A stretch of 64,000 nt of DNA, from positions 248,001 through 312,000 of the forward strand of contig NZ_JAEQBB010000002.1 of NCBI RefSeq assembly GCF_018616375.1, given 5' to 3'. Every line of letters begins with the position of its first letter. Within the stretch, counting starts at the first letter, position 1. The position numbers and the translations under genes were made by a program. Source of the stretch: Exiguobacterium sp. J17977. Lineage in GTDB: Bacteria; Bacillota; Bacilli; Exiguobacteriales; Exiguobacteriaceae. Positions 42,625 through 51,613 of this stretch are shown one piece after another. The notes beneath the pieces are model-generated. The model was not told where the DNA came from and searched no databases. It was given only the letters and a program-made list of their open reading frames with translations.

Positions 42625-43583
42625 TCATTCCAAACCGCGATCTCGGCCGAGTAAATCGGCTCGACCGTCCCCTCCTGTTCGAGCAGGAGCGCCCCGTCCT
42701 CTGAAATACCGCGCATCGTGCCGCGTCGTGGCTTCCCGGACGCCGTCAACGTCACGGATTCATTCAAATAGGCGGCGTGTTCGAGCCAATGGGCGCGCAC
42801 AGGCCCAAACCCTGACGCGAGGAACAAATCGTACTCCGTCTCGAGCTCAGCGAGCAAGTGGGCGAGCAGTTCGCTTCGCTGATACGTCTGTTTCATTTCA
42901 AGCTTGATGGACGTCGCGCGATGGACCAGCTCGTCCGGGATGACGTCGCTATTGACGTTCAGCCCGAATCCGAGGATGACGGCTTGAATCCGGTCCCCTT
43001 CCGTCTGCATCTCGGTCAAGATACCGCCGATTTTTTTCCCGTTGAGCAACAAATCATTCGGCCATTTGATGTTGGCCGGGATGCCTTGCGCATGCAGGGC
43101 GCGCGCGAACGCGCTCGCCGCCATGAGCGTCAGCTTCGAGGCGTCGCGAATCGGCAGCGCCGGACGCAAGATGACGCTCGCCGCGATATTGACGCGGCTC
43201 GGATTATACCAGTTCCGGCCGAGTTGGCCTCGGCCCGCCGTCTGTTCCTCGCTGATGACGAGCGTGCCTTCAAGGACACCCTTTTGCGCCAATTCATGGG
43301 CGATGCGTTGGGTCGTATCGACTTGCTCATACGCATGGACGACTTGTCCGAATCGCCCTTTCCGGAACGAGACGAACGCCGGTTCATCGAGCCGGTCGGT
43401 CTGGCCGAACAGTTGATACCCTTTTCGCGGGATCGTCTCAATCGCATACCCGTCTTGTTTTAACGTCTCGATATGCTTCCAAATTGCGGTACGTGAAATA
43501 TTTAATTGACGGGCCAACTCTTGACCGCTCCAGACGGCCCCGTCCTGTAACAGGTTCAATACTTTTCCGCGTGTCGAAGCCAT
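42621..43583 (-). CDS. birA: Biotin operon repressor / biotin-protein ligase BirA
   Basis: Attaches biotin to carboxylases and represses biotin genes. The 320 residues begin with a winged helix (SGQELARQLNISRTAIWKHI), then the ligase core with TAGRGQLGRNWYNPS (biotinyl-AMP loop) and IKWPNDLLLNGKKIGGIL (catalytic Lys), and a C-terminal SH3-like domain (ESVTLTASGKPRRGTMRGI). It starts 28 bases inside cca. It contains the DNA-binding domain, so it is the bifunctional type. Confidence 0.96.
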   Translation of the reverse strand: MASTRGKVLNLLQDGAVWSGQELARQLNISRTAIWKHIETLKQDGYAIETIPRKGYQLFGQTDRLDEPAFVSFRKGRFGQVVHAYEQVDTTQRIAHELAQKGVLEGTLVISEEQTAGRGQLGRNWYNPSRVNIAASVILRPALPIRDASKLTLMAASAFARALHAQGIPANIKWPNDLLLNGKKIGGILTEMQTEGDRIQAVILGFGLNVNSDVIPDELVHRATSIKLEMKQTYQRSELLAHLLAELETEYDLFLASGFGPVRAHWLEHAAYLNESVTLTASGKPRRGTMRGISEDGALLLEQEGTVEPIYSAEIAVWND

Positions 43584-44695
43584 TGCTCGGCCTCCTTTCG
43601 TAACGGTTCCGGCTCGTTAGCGAGCTCGCCGTCCAGCACGAGCCGTTCGACGTGGGCGAGCACTTGTTTGATGCGCGGGCCTCGGGCCCCGATTTCCAGT
43701 GCGTCGCGACCGTCGAAACGAAGCTCCCGGCGCGATTGAATCGGCAACTGCCGCTTCAACTGTTCAGCCGTCTCAGTCCGACCCGACATGTCGAGATACG
43801 TCGAGAGCGTCGCCGTCGTCGTCTCATAAATCGTGAACGTGTCGAGGCCGGTCGTGAACAAGCGGGCGAGCACGTTCGCCTCCCGCTTCAGCGCGTTCGA
43901 ACGTTTCCACGGCGTCAACCAATCGGGCGCAGCGGCATGATGGACGAACAGCGCCCAGCCGCCGACCGGATTGACCGGTGTCCGTCTGTCGGCGATGACG
44001 CGCTCCATCAATTCGGCTGACACGTTCGGCAGATACTGATGGATGCCGAGGTCTAGCATCGCCCCGAGCGCTTTTCGATACGCCGGGCCGACCATCAGCT
44101 TTTCGAACTCGATGGCGACCCGCTCCATTGCGATGTCTTGCAGCTTGTGACCGAGTTCGCGTGAGGCCCGTTGCACGTCGTCGTCGAGCCGGAAATCGAG
44201 CTGGGCCATGAAACGGAACGCCCGCATGATGCGGAGCGCGTCCTCATTGAAGCGTTCGTACGGACTGCCGACGGTGCGGATGACACGTGCCTCGAGATCC
44301 ATCCGTCCGCCGAACAAGTCGACGACGTTGCCGTCGTGGAACGCCATCGCGTTCATCGTGAAGTCGCGCCGTTTCATGTCCTCCTCGAGCGAGACGCCGA
44401 GCGACACGTGGTCGGGCCGTCTCGAATCTGAATACGTCCCTTCTGACCGGAACGTCGTCACTTCGAACGGATGATGATCAAGAATGACCGTCACCGTCCC
44501 GTGATCGATGCCGGTCGGCACCGATTTCGGGAACAAGCGCATGACCTCGTCCGGGAAGAGCGAGGTGGCGATATCGATATCGTCCGGGAGCGTCCCGAGC
44601 ATATAGTCACGGACGGCCCCGCCGACGATATACGCTTCCCCGCCATGGGCGTTAATCGTCTCGATAATCCGTTTGGCGTATTCCCATTCTGTCAT
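43556..44695 (-). CDS. cca: CCA-adding tRNA nucleotidyltransferase
   Basis: Adds or repairs the 3' CCA of tRNAs. Class II signature motifs: YIVGGAVRDYMLG, the metal DxD DIDIATSLFP, RRDFTMNAMA and the nucleotide-reading motif EDALRIMRAFRF (EDxxR). The 379 residues match the usual size. Its ATG follows bshA with a 4-base overlap; downstream overlap with birA is 28 bases. The bshA-cca-birA-panBCD order matches Bacillus. Confidence 0.96.
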   Translation of the reverse strand: MTEWEYAKRIIETINAHGGEAYIVGGAVRDYMLGTLPDDIDIATSLFPDEVMRLFPKSVPTGIDHGTVTVILDHHPFEVTTFRSEGTYSDSRRPDHVSLGVSLEEDMKRRDFTMNAMAFHDGNVVDLFGGRMDLEARVIRTVGSPYERFNEDALRIMRAFRFMAQLDFRLDDDVQRASRELGHKLQDIAMERVAIEFEKLMVGPAYRKALGAMLDLGIHQYLPNVSAELMERVIADRRTPVNPVGGWALFVHHAAAPDWLTPWKRSNALKREANVLARLFTTGLDTFTIYETTTATLSTYLDMSGRTETAEQLKRQLPIQSRRELRFDGRDALEIGARGPRIKQVLAHVERLVLDGELANEPEPLRKEAEQWLRHAEKY

Positions 44696-45813
44696 GGGCG
44701 CACCACCTGTTCATAAAGTTTCTCATACGCCGTGACGATATCGGCCGAGGCGAACTGTTTGGCCCGTTCGAGTCCGTTCGTACGGAAGCGCGCATGCAGT
44801 TCCCCGTCAAGCAAAATCGCTTCGAGTGCCTTCGTCGCCGCCTGCGCGTCGCCGCGTTTGACGACGAAGCCTTCCGCGCCGTCGGTGATGACTTCCGGCA
44901 ATCCGCCCGCATCGCTGACGACCGACGGGACGCCCGTCGCCATCGCCTCAAGGGCGACGAGACCGAACGCCTCTTTGTCCGACAACAGGATATGGACGTC
45001 ACTAATCGACAAAAGTGCCGCCACTTGTTCTTGTTTCCCGGCAAAGATGACTTGTGTCTCGAGGTCCATCTCGCTCACGAGGCGACGCATCGCCCCCATG
45101 AGCGGCCCGTCACCGACGAGGAGCAGTTTCTTGTGCGGGACGTCCATCTGCTGGAACGCCTCGAGCACGAGATCGATCCGTTTCACTTGCCGGAAGTTCG
45201 AGATATGGATGACGACCCGGTCCTCGTCTGACAAGCCGTACCGTTCGCGGAGCGACGTGTCGGCCTGCGGTTGATAGACCGCCTCATCGATGAAGTTGTG
45301 GATGACGTCGATTGACAAGTCGGACCCGATCCGCTCGAGCGTCTCTTGCTTCAAACTGTCCGAGACGGCCGTGATGGCATTCGATTGGCGTAAGCCGTAC
45401 AAAATCGCCGGCTTCAATTCTTCATCTTCCCCGAGCACGGTGATATCGGTGCCATGGAGCGTCGACACGATCGGCGTCTTCGTCCCGGCCATCTCGCGCC
45501 CGAGGGCGGCACAGACGGCGTGCGGCACCGCATAGTGGGCATGGATGACATCGAGACCGAACGCTTTGATGACGCTCGCAATCTTCGACGCCAACGTGAT
45601 GTCGTACGGGGGATACCGGAACACCGAGTATTGGTTGATCTCGACTTGGTGGAACGTGATGTTCGGATGATAGGCGTTCAACCGGAACGGGATGCTCGAC
45701 GTGATGAAATGGACGTCATGACCTCGGTCGGCCAGTTTCATCCCGAGCTCAGTGGCGAGGATGCCTGACCCCCCGACCGATGGATAACAGAGAACTCCGA
45801 TCCGTAGACTCAT
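44692..45813 (-). CDS. bshA: Bacillithiol glycosyltransferase BshA
   Basis: Joins L-malate and UDP-GlcNAc, the first step of bacillithiol synthesis. A GT4-family GT-B enzyme of 373 residues: LCYPSVGGSGILATELG, DVIHAHYAVPHAVCA, STLHGTDITVLG, VIHNFIDEAVY and the donor-site SDKEAFGLVALEAMATG. The ATG overlaps the bshB1 stop. It is encoded directly after the deacetylase of the next step. Confidence 0.95.
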   Translation of the reverse strand: MSLRIGVLCYPSVGGSGILATELGMKLADRGHDVHFITSSIPFRLNAYHPNITFHQVEINQYSVFRYPPYDITLASKIASVIKAFGLDVIHAHYAVPHAVCAALGREMAGTKTPIVSTLHGTDITVLGEDEELKPAILYGLRQSNAITAVSDSLKQETLERIGSDLSIDVIHNFIDEAVYQPQADTSLRERYGLSDEDRVVIHISNFRQVKRIDLVLEAFQQMDVPHKKLLLVGDGPLMGAMRRLVSEMDLETQVIFAGKQEQVAALLSISDVHILLSDKEAFGLVALEAMATGVPSVVSDAGGLPEVITDGAEGFVVKRGDAQAATKALEAILLDGELHARFRTNGLERAKQFASADIVTAYEKLYEQVVRP

Positions 45814-46493
45814 GTGAGCTCACCTGCCTGATGGACGACGTACGGGCGGCTCGTCATCAACCCTTCCGCATACGCGGTCCCGATTAAACTGCCGAAATGA
45901 CGTTCACGGGCCAACACCCGCTCGAGATAGGCGTCCGTGAGTGGTGTCGCCACACCGTCGACCGGTGTGAACTGACTGGCATAGGCCTGTAAAGCGTTCA
46001 GTTTATGTTCGATCGTCCCCGTGATGTCGATGCAGACGTCCGGTGTCGTATGGGCGTTAATCATATATTGATAGACGCTCGTCGGCCGATACGCCGGGAT
46101 GTCGGGCAAGTATTTACGGATTCCGGCGTTAAAGAGCGCCTCCTCGACGAGTCGGGCGCAGGCGCCGTGGTCAGGATGGCGGTCGATGCCGTATGGATAT
46201 AGGACGTGTGTCGGACGTTCGGTCCGAATCAATCGGACGATCGCCTCGAGTTGCGTGGCGTCCCCGGTCAAACCGCGGTCCGGGAAACAGAGATTGATGC
46301 GGCGGATACCGAGCACCCGATCGGCCGCTTCGGCTTCAAGGCAGCGCGTCACGACGTCCCCGTTCGAAGACAGCTCCGCTCTCGTCAAATCGACGTATAC
46401 GACGTCGACTCCGGCCTCGGTCCATTGGGCGGTCATGCCGGCGATTCCGATTTCGATATCGTCCGGATGGGCCCCGATTGCTACTATTTTCAT
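45810..46493 (-). CDS. bshB1: Bacillithiol deacetylase BshB1
   Basis: Zinc-dependent LmbE-type enzyme that deacetylates GlcNAc-malate. The 227 residues show the metal motif GAHPDDIEIG (His9, Asp11, Asp12) and RHPDHGACARL. AGAGGTGA lies about 4-5 bases before the ATG. It is first of the bshB1-bshA-cca-birA run. The mgsA/dapB genes that precede it in B. subtilis are absent from this locus. Confidence 0.95.
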   Translation of the reverse strand: MKIVAIGAHPDDIEIGIAGMTAQWTEAGVDVVYVDLTRAELSSNGDVVTRCLEAEAADRVLGIRRINLCFPDRGLTGDATQLEAIVRLIRTERPTHVLYPYGIDRHPDHGACARLVEEALFNAGIRKYLPDIPAYRPTSVYQYMINAHTTPDVCIDITGTIEHKLNALQAYASQFTPVDGVATPLTDAYLERVLARERHFGSLIGTAYAEGLMTSRPYVVHQAGELT

Positions 46494-46604
46494 AAAATCA
46501 CCTCTTCTGTGAAAAGTATATCGGACTCATCGCGGAATGTCATATGTAGAGGGTAGTCAATCGAGAGGTTTTTCGAGTACGCTACTAGGTGGGAGGTGAA
46601 CCAA

Positions 46605-47480
46605 ATGACGGTACAATTACCGATCCGGTTTCGCAATATATTCTTTATTTTAATTGGTTCCTTTATTTTCGCGTTCGGCGTCTATCATTTCAACGTCCAG
46701 AACAATTTGGCGGAAGGCGGATTCACGGGCATCACGTTGATTCTGCGTGGTTTGTTCGACTGGTCGCCGTCAATCACGAACTTGGCGCTCAATATCCCGC
46801 TGTTTTTCGTCAGCTACAAGCTGCTCGGGCGGACGACGTTCATCTATACGCTCATCGGGACGTTCAGTTTCTCGCTCTGGTACGCCCTCATCGCCAAGTA
46901 TTCGAACTTGATTATCGATTTGACGGACGACATGGTGCTCGCGAGTCTGTTCGCCGGTCTCTTCATCGGGGTCGGTCTCGGCATCATCTTCAACAACGGT
47001 GGGACGACGGGCGGCGTCGATATCATCGCCCGGCTCGTCCAACGCTATGTCGGCTGGTCGATCGGCAAGACGTTCCTCGTGTTCGACTTTTTCGTCATCG
47101 TCCTCAGTTTGACGTATCTCGATTATCGCGAGGCGATGTACACGCTCCTCGCCGTCTATATCGGCGCCCGCGTCATCGACTCGATGCAAGAAGGGACGTA
47201 TGCCGGCAAGGCCGCCATGATCATCAGCGACCACCGGACGGCCATCGCGGACGGGATTCACGCCACGATGAACCGCGGGACGACCCGGCTCCTCGCCAAG
47301 GGCGGCTATTCGAATAAAGAGCTCGAAGTGCTATACGTCGTCGTCGGGCGCAACGAGGTCAACCGGTTGAAGACGATCGTCAGACAGATCGACCCGCACG
47401 CCTTCGTGACGTTCCATCACGTCTATGAGGTCGGAGGTGAAGGGTTCACGTTCGACGAGAACCGTGTCCCGCTGAAATAA
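46605..47480 (+). CDS. YitT family membrane protein (DUF161 + DUF2179)
   Basis: About 291 residues: five or six membrane helices in the first ~170 (IFFILIGSFIFAFGVYHF, LAEGGFTGITLILRG, NNGGTTGGVDIIARL), then a cytosolic DUF2179 domain (VLYVVVGRNEVNRLKTIVRQIDPHAF, in parts). This is the YitT/YpjC architecture; function unknown. I chose the ATG at 46605, with GGAGGTG 7 bases upstream; the GTG three codons earlier is part of that site. It is divergent from bshB1, with about 110 bases holding both promoters. Confidence 0.88.
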   Translation: MTVQLPIRFRNIFFILIGSFIFAFGVYHFNVQNNLAEGGFTGITLILRGLFDWSPSITNLALNIPLFFVSYKLLGRTTFIYTLIGTFSFSLWYALIAKYSNLIIDLTDDMVLASLFAGLFIGVGLGIIFNNGGTTGGVDIIARLVQRYVGWSIGKTFLVFDFFVIVLSLTYLDYREAMYTLLAVYIGARVIDSMQEGTYAGKAAMIISDHRTAIADGIHATMNRGTTRLLAKGGYSNKELEVLYVVVGRNEVNRLKTIVRQIDPHAFVTFHHVYEVGGEGFTFDENRVPLK

Positions 47481-47493
47481 GTCACGACAAACG

Positions 47494-47519
47494 ACGCCCC
47501 GTTCGGATGAACGGGGCGT
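47494..47519. terminator. Bidirectional terminator
   Basis: ACGCCCCGTTC pairs with GAACGGGGCGT around GGAT, between the convergent YitT-type and Gre-type genes. Confidence 0.9.
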
Positions 47520-47523
47520 TTCG

Positions 47524-47988
47524 TTATGGCTCGATCTGGACAATCTCAAAGTCGATTTGGCCGCTCGGTGAAGCGATTGATACGGTTTGCCCGACGACGC
47601 CGCCCATCAATCCGCTGCCGAGCGGGGACGACACGGAAATCGTGCCTTCCGCCAAATCGGCCTCGAGCTCACCGACGAGGCGATACGTCTCATCATTCCC
47701 GTCCGGTAATTCCCGAATGATGACACGGCTCCCGAACGCGACGACGTAGGGTCGACCCGCGTCGACGATGACGGCATCGGCGAGCAGACGCTCGAGTTCG
47801 ACAATCTTGGTCTCAATCCGCTCTTGTTCCCGGACCGCGTCCGCATACGTCACGTCTTCACGGAAATCACAAAACTTCCGGGCCGTCTTGACGCGTTCGA
47901 GCGCCTCGCGCCGGCTATCGCCACGCAACGTCTCGAGCTGTTCCTGCAAGCGGAGACGCCCCGCTTTCGTCAATCGTGGGTGATTCAT
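47524..47988 (-). CDS. GreA/GreB family transcription elongation factor paralogue
   Basis: A 154-residue Gre protein with an N-terminal coiled coil (LTKAGRLRLQEQLETLR) and a C-terminal FKBP-like domain ending SSPLGSGLMGGVVGQTVSI. Gre factors enter the RNA polymerase channel and stimulate transcript cleavage. The coiled-coil tip reads ARKFCDFREDVTYADA; it keeps an Asp and Glu where GreA has GDLSENAEY, but with Cys, Phe and Arg changes. It may be a second, specialised Gre. It is encoded away from the usual greA context; single gene with its own promoter region. Confidence 0.85.
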   Translation of the reverse strand: MNHPRLTKAGRLRLQEQLETLRGDSRREALERVKTARKFCDFREDVTYADAVREQERIETKIVELERLLADAVIVDAGRPYVVAFGSRVIIRELPDGNDETYRLVGELEADLAEGTISVSSPLGSGLMGGVVGQTVSIASPSGQIDFEIVQIEP

Positions 47989-48014
47989 CGGCTGCTCCTT
48001 TCAAAAGCGAAATG

Positions 48015-48040
48015 AAAAAGTCCCGTCACGTGGACGGGAC
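48015..48040 (-). terminator. Terminator of the YugP-type gene
   Basis: GTCCCGTC and GACGGGAC pair around 5 bases, followed by five T residues on the minus strand. Confidence 0.86.
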
Positions 48041-48048
48041 CCTTGATT

Positions 48049-48732
48049 CTACTCATCACGTGGCATAAAGACGATGAGCGCCAAACGGATCAGTTCGGCG
48101 ACGGCGACGAGTGTGGCCGCCACATATGTCCAAGCTGCCGCGTTGAGCACTTTGCGTGCGCCCGACTCTTCCGTTGCCGTGACGATACCGTGGCTCGTCA
48201 ATTCGGCCATGGCCCGTTTCGAGGCATCGAATTCGACCGGTAACGTGACGAGCTGGAACACGACCGCCCCGAGCATCATGATGACACCGAGTTGGGCGAG
48301 ACCCATCGCGCCGAGCAAGAAACCACCCAATAGAAGTGGGAACGACAAGTTCGACGTGATGTTCACGACCGGGACGAGACGATGACGGACGCGCATCATC
48401 TTATAATCGGTCGCATCTTGAATCACGTGGCCGATCTCGTGGGCCGCAATCGCAGCCGATGAGATTGTCGAACCTTGGTATACTTCGCGCGACAGACGGA
48501 CGACTTTATTGACCGGATCGTAATGGTCACTCATCAAGCCATCGACCATCTCGATCCGGACGTTGTGAACGCCGTTCTGTTTCATGATGAAGTCAGCGAC
48601 TTGTGCACCTGTGACGCCGCTTTGAATCGGTTGTTGGAGAAACTTTTTGTACGTACTTTTCACTCGCATCTGGGCCCATAACGGGATGAGCATAATCAGT
48701 GCAAGATAGAAAATATAGCCACCTAATGACAT
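48049..48732 (-). CDS. Membrane zinc metallopeptidase, YugP family
   Basis: About 227 residues with an N-terminal membrane helix (GGYIFYLALIMLIPLW), the zinc motif AAHEIGHVIQD (His98, Glu99, His102) and further hydrophobic helices (about 120-170 and the C terminus). The family is peptidase_Mx-like; substrates are unknown. I chose the ATG at 48732: GAGGTGA lies about 8 bases upstream and the GTG four codons before is inside it. It follows ypjA by about 40 bases. Confidence 0.9.
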   Translation of the reverse strand: MSLGGYIFYLALIMLIPLWAQMRVKSTYKKFLQQPIQSGVTGAQVADFIMKQNGVHNVRIEMVDGLMSDHYDPVNKVVRLSREVYQGSTISSAAIAAHEIGHVIQDATDYKMMRVRHRLVPVVNITSNLSFPLLLGGFLLGAMGLAQLGVIMMLGAVVFQLVTLPVEFDASKRAMAELTSHGIVTATEESGARKVLNAAAWTYVAATLVAVAELIRLALIVFMPRDE

Positions 48733-48770
48733 GTTCTCTATCACCTCTGCGTGTATTTGATAATCTGATT

Positions 48771-49385
48771 TTACATTCTTATGAACTTATTATCAAGCGA
48801 AGTGCGTAGGATGATGTGGTATCCCATAAAAAAACATATTCCGGTCAACCAGAACGACCCGTAGCCGATCCAGGCGATATGCTCGGCGAGTGACGGATAG
48901 CGCGGCCATTGCCCGAGCACGTAGTCGACGACATCGTTATGGATGACCCAGACGAGCGTCAAGACGAACGAACGGACCGTCCATCTCATGAAGGGCGCGT
49001 ATAACAGCGCCTGGAATGCCATCGCCCCGTGTGACACCATCAACATGACGGCCATGAGCACGGTGAACGTCTCCGCATCCGGTCCGAGTTCCCGTAAGAA
49101 CAAGATATTCATGATGACGGCCCATACCCCGTATTTGATGAGCGTCACGAAGGCGAGCGTCTCCATGAGCGGCGACTTCTTCCCGGCAATCCATAAACCG
49201 AGTACGACCGTGAAGAAGAGCGAGGCCGTCGGACTGTCCGGCACGAACGGCCAATAAATGAATGGCGTGTCACGGAGCTGGGGCTCATACCAGACGTATC
49301 CGTAAATCGTGCCGAGCAAGTTGATGATGAACAGAAGCACCAAGACGATTCGATGGGTGAGGATTGGGCGTAACATATGTATCAT
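48771..49385 (-). CDS. ypjA: YpjA-like membrane protein (DUF1405)
   Basis: A 204-residue protein with about six membrane helices (VLVLLFIINLLGTIYGYVWY, LFFTVVLGLWIAG, FVLTLVWVIHNDVVDYV). Position just after qcrC and the conserved start LRPILTHRIVLVL match YpjA of B. subtilis. Function is unknown. AAAGGATGG lies upstream of the ATG. It has its own start after the qcr terminator. Confidence 0.85.
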   Translation of the reverse strand: MIHMLRPILTHRIVLVLLFIINLLGTIYGYVWYEPQLRDTPFIYWPFVPDSPTASLFFTVVLGLWIAGKKSPLMETLAFVTLIKYGVWAVIMNILFLRELGPDAETFTVLMAVMLMVSHGAMAFQALLYAPFMRWTVRSFVLTLVWVIHNDVVDYVLGQWPRYPSLAEHIAWIGYGSFWLTGICFFMGYHIILRTSLDNKFIRM

Positions 49386-49435
49386 GCGTGGATTCCATCC
49401 TTTTTTTCTCTATTGTAGCGCAACGGAGCCGAAGT

Positions 49436-49473
49436 AAAAAGAAGCGTGACCCGTTAGACGGGCCACGCTTCTT
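49436..49473 (-). terminator. Terminator of qcrABC
   Basis: AAGAAGCGTG-CCCGT and ACGGG-CACGCTTCTT pair with one internal mismatch, followed by a T run on the minus strand. Confidence 0.88.
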
Positions 49474-49484
49474 GAACCAATCGA

Positions 49485-50279
49485 TTATTGGTTGTTTTCG
49501 CCGCCTTCACCGTATGAAGCGATGAATTCAGACATGGCTTGGAGATCTTCATCCGAACCGTCCCATTGACCGGCTGGCATCGTACCGACACCGTTGACCG
49601 CGATATCCGCGATCTCTTCGGCCGTATACTGTGTGCCGACGAGGGCTGGAGCCGCTGCTCCGCCTTCGAGGTTCTGACCGTGACAGTTCACACATGACTG
49701 TGCCGCGTAAATCTCATAGCCAGGTGCGGCCGTATCGATTTCAGGGCCTTCGCCCGGAACTTCCAAAATCCCTTGTTCATGAACTTGATCCCAGTGCGTC
49801 GTTTGAACCGATTCCCACGTCAAGTAGAACACCGATAAGACGCCGAGCAACATGAAACTGATGGCGACCGGACGTTTCGCCGGACGGCGTTCAAGCCCTT
49901 GGTCGAGCCATGGTGCGATCAAGAGCGCCGTGAAAGCGACCCCTGGCAAGATGACCGTCCCGAGCAAGATCCAATCCCCTGCTGCGAACTGATACTTGAG
50001 CAATTGATACAAGAACAAGAAATACCAGTCCGGAAGCGGAATGTATGACGTGTTCGTTGGATCGGCGATGTTTTGGAGCGGTGGTGCCTCGACAATCGTC
50101 AAGGCGATGAATCCGATCAAGAAGACCGAACCGACCATCCACTCTTTCAACAAGAAGTTCGGCCAGAACGCTTCCGTGCGCCCTGGGTACTCTGAATAGT
50201 CTTTAGCAATATTTTGTTTCCGATTCGAGATTCCTACTCGAGAGTCGGTTACAAATTTCATCCCTTTACCGCGATGCAT
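49485..50279 (-). CDS. qcrC: Menaquinol:cytochrome c reductase cytochrome b/c subunit QcrC
   Basis: Third subunit of the Bacillus-type bc complex: a subunit-IV-like membrane part fused to a c-type cytochrome. The 264 residues start MHRGKGMKFV, as in B. subtilis, contain about three membrane helices (about 45-160) and end in a heme c domain with CVNCH (196-200) and a Met ligand in GTMPAGQW. The heme domain faces outside. Encoded after qcrB with 33 bases between. Confidence 0.96.
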   Translation of the reverse strand: MHRGKGMKFVTDSRVGISNRKQNIAKDYSEYPGRTEAFWPNFLLKEWMVGSVFLIGFIALTIVEAPPLQNIADPTNTSYIPLPDWYFLFLYQLLKYQFAAGDWILLGTVILPGVAFTALLIAPWLDQGLERRPAKRPVAISFMLLGVLSVFYLTWESVQTTHWDQVHEQGILEVPGEGPEIDTAAPGYEIYAAQSCVNCHGQNLEGGAAAPALVGTQYTAEEIADIAVNGVGTMPAGQWDGSDEDLQAMSEFIASYGEGGENNQ

Positions 50280-50312
50280 ATCGTTTCTCCTCCTTTTTGT
50301 CTTCGAATCGGC

Positions 50313-50984
50313 TTATAGCGGTCCAGATACCCCTTGTTTACGAATCATCAAGAAGTGGGCTCCGAGGAGTCCGAACAAGGCCGCCGGTAAGAAGAAGACG
50401 TGAATGGCGAAGAAGTTCGTGAGCGTCCGTGCGCCGACGATCTCACCACCGGCGAGAAGCGTTTTGGCGATACCACCAATGACCGGGACACTCTCGGCAA
50501 TTTGAAGTGTAACTTTCGTCGCGAACAACGCTTTCATATCCCACGGCAACAAGTACCCTGTAAGACCGAGCGCCAAGACGACGAAGAACAAGAGAACGCC
50601 GACGACCCAGTTGAGTTCGCGTGGTTTCTTATACGACCCGGTAAAGAATACGCGGAGCGTATGTAAGAACAACATGACAATCGCAACCGATGCGCCCCAG
50701 TGGTGCATCCCACGAACGATTTGTCCGTGCGCGATCTCGTTTTGAAGATAATACACCGACGCGTGCGCGTTGATGATGTCTGGTACGTAGTACATCGTCA
50801 AGAACATCCCTGACAGAATTTGAATCACGATCGTGAAGAACGTCAGACCGCCGAAGCAATAAACAAATGCTGAAAAGTGATGGGCAGGGTTGACGTGTTC
50901 TGGAACTTCATGGTCAGCGATGTCGCGCCATAACGGCGTGATGTCGACGCGTTCATCGACCCAATCATAAATTTTTTGTAACAT
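50313..50984 (-). CDS. qcrB: Menaquinol:cytochrome c reductase cytochrome b subunit QcrB
   Basis: Cytochrome b6-type subunit of 223 residues with four membrane helices and the bis-heme histidines (HHFSAFVYCFGG, RGMHHWGASVAIVMLFLHTLR, and FFAIHVFFLPAALFGLLGAH, in parts). The b6-size confirms the split b6/IV arrangement, with the remaining helices in QcrC. It oxidises menaquinol and passes electrons to heme and the Rieske centre. Confidence 0.97.
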   Translation of the reverse strand: MLQKIYDWVDERVDITPLWRDIADHEVPEHVNPAHHFSAFVYCFGGLTFFTIVIQILSGMFLTMYYVPDIINAHASVYYLQNEIAHGQIVRGMHHWGASVAIVMLFLHTLRVFFTGSYKKPRELNWVVGVLLFFVVLALGLTGYLLPWDMKALFATKVTLQIAESVPVIGGIAKTLLAGGEIVGARTLTNFFAIHVFFLPAALFGLLGAHFLMIRKQGVSGPL

Positions 50985-50999
50985 CGACTATTCCCCCTC

Positions 51000-51503
51000 T
51001 CACAACTGTGCGACTGGACTGCCCAAGTATAGGAAGCCGTCTTTTTCTTCTTTTTCGTAGCGTGCAAGTGGTGCAGTCGGAGGCGTACCAGGAATGTTCG
51101 TTCCATCTTTCTCATAGCGACCGAAATGACACGGGCAGAAGAATTCTGTCGGTCGAGTCGGGTCTCCACCATATCCTACTTGGCAGCCGAGGTGCGTACA
51201 AATTGGAGACAAGGCGATAATTTCGCCGCTCTCATCTTTAAATACCCACGCCGAAAGCGTTTCTTCAAATTCATACCAAGCATCTTGCGTTTGTTTCTTG
51301 TAGTCGACACGTTGCGGCTCAGTCGTGATCTCATCAAGACTGATGACTTTTACTTTATCGCCCGCTCCCGATTTTTTTAAGACCGGATCGATCGCAAAGT
51401 TGACCATCGGACTGATCAATGTTGCCGCCATAAAGCCACCTACACCAGTCAACGTATACGTTAAGAACTGACGGCGTGTGACTTTTGACCCATTTTGAGC
51501 CAT
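51000..51503 (-). CDS. qcrA: Menaquinol:cytochrome c reductase Rieske subunit QcrA
   Basis: Iron-sulfur subunit of 167 residues. A twin-arginine-like signal anchor VTRRQFLTYTLTGVGG begins it; the [2Fe-2S] ligands are Cys102, His104 (CTHLGC) and Cys123, His126 (CPCHFG), with the extra cysteines of the disulfide. GGAGGGGGGAA-type site precedes the ATG. It is first of qcrABC and follows its own sigma-A promoter. Confidence 0.96.
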   Translation of the reverse strand: MAQNGSKVTRRQFLTYTLTGVGGFMAATLISPMVNFAIDPVLKKSGAGDKVKVISLDEITTEPQRVDYKKQTQDAWYEFEETLSAWVFKDESGEIIALSPICTHLGCQVGYGGDPTRPTEFFCPCHFGRYEKDGTNIPGTPPTAPLARYEKEEKDGFLYLGSPVAQL

Positions 51504-51579
51504 TTCGTTCCCCCCTCATTCGTGTGCATAACCCCATAATTCTTTATGCATTCTTCACAAAAATTTCTCACTCAACAAA

Positions 51580-51608
51580 ATAGTATATCAATAAAACCTC
51601 CACGTCAA
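51580..51608 (-). promoter_or_regulatory. Sigma-A promoter of qcrABC
   Basis: On the minus strand TTGACG (51608-51603), 17 bases, TACTAT (51585-51580), 77 bases before qcrA and directly after the ypiF stop. Confidence 0.65.
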
Positions 51609-51613
51609 CCGCT

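Noticed and set aside
51541-51565. Rex-type operator TTGTGAA-N-CATAA in the qcrA leader
   Set aside because: The second half-site has wrong spacing and only partial match.
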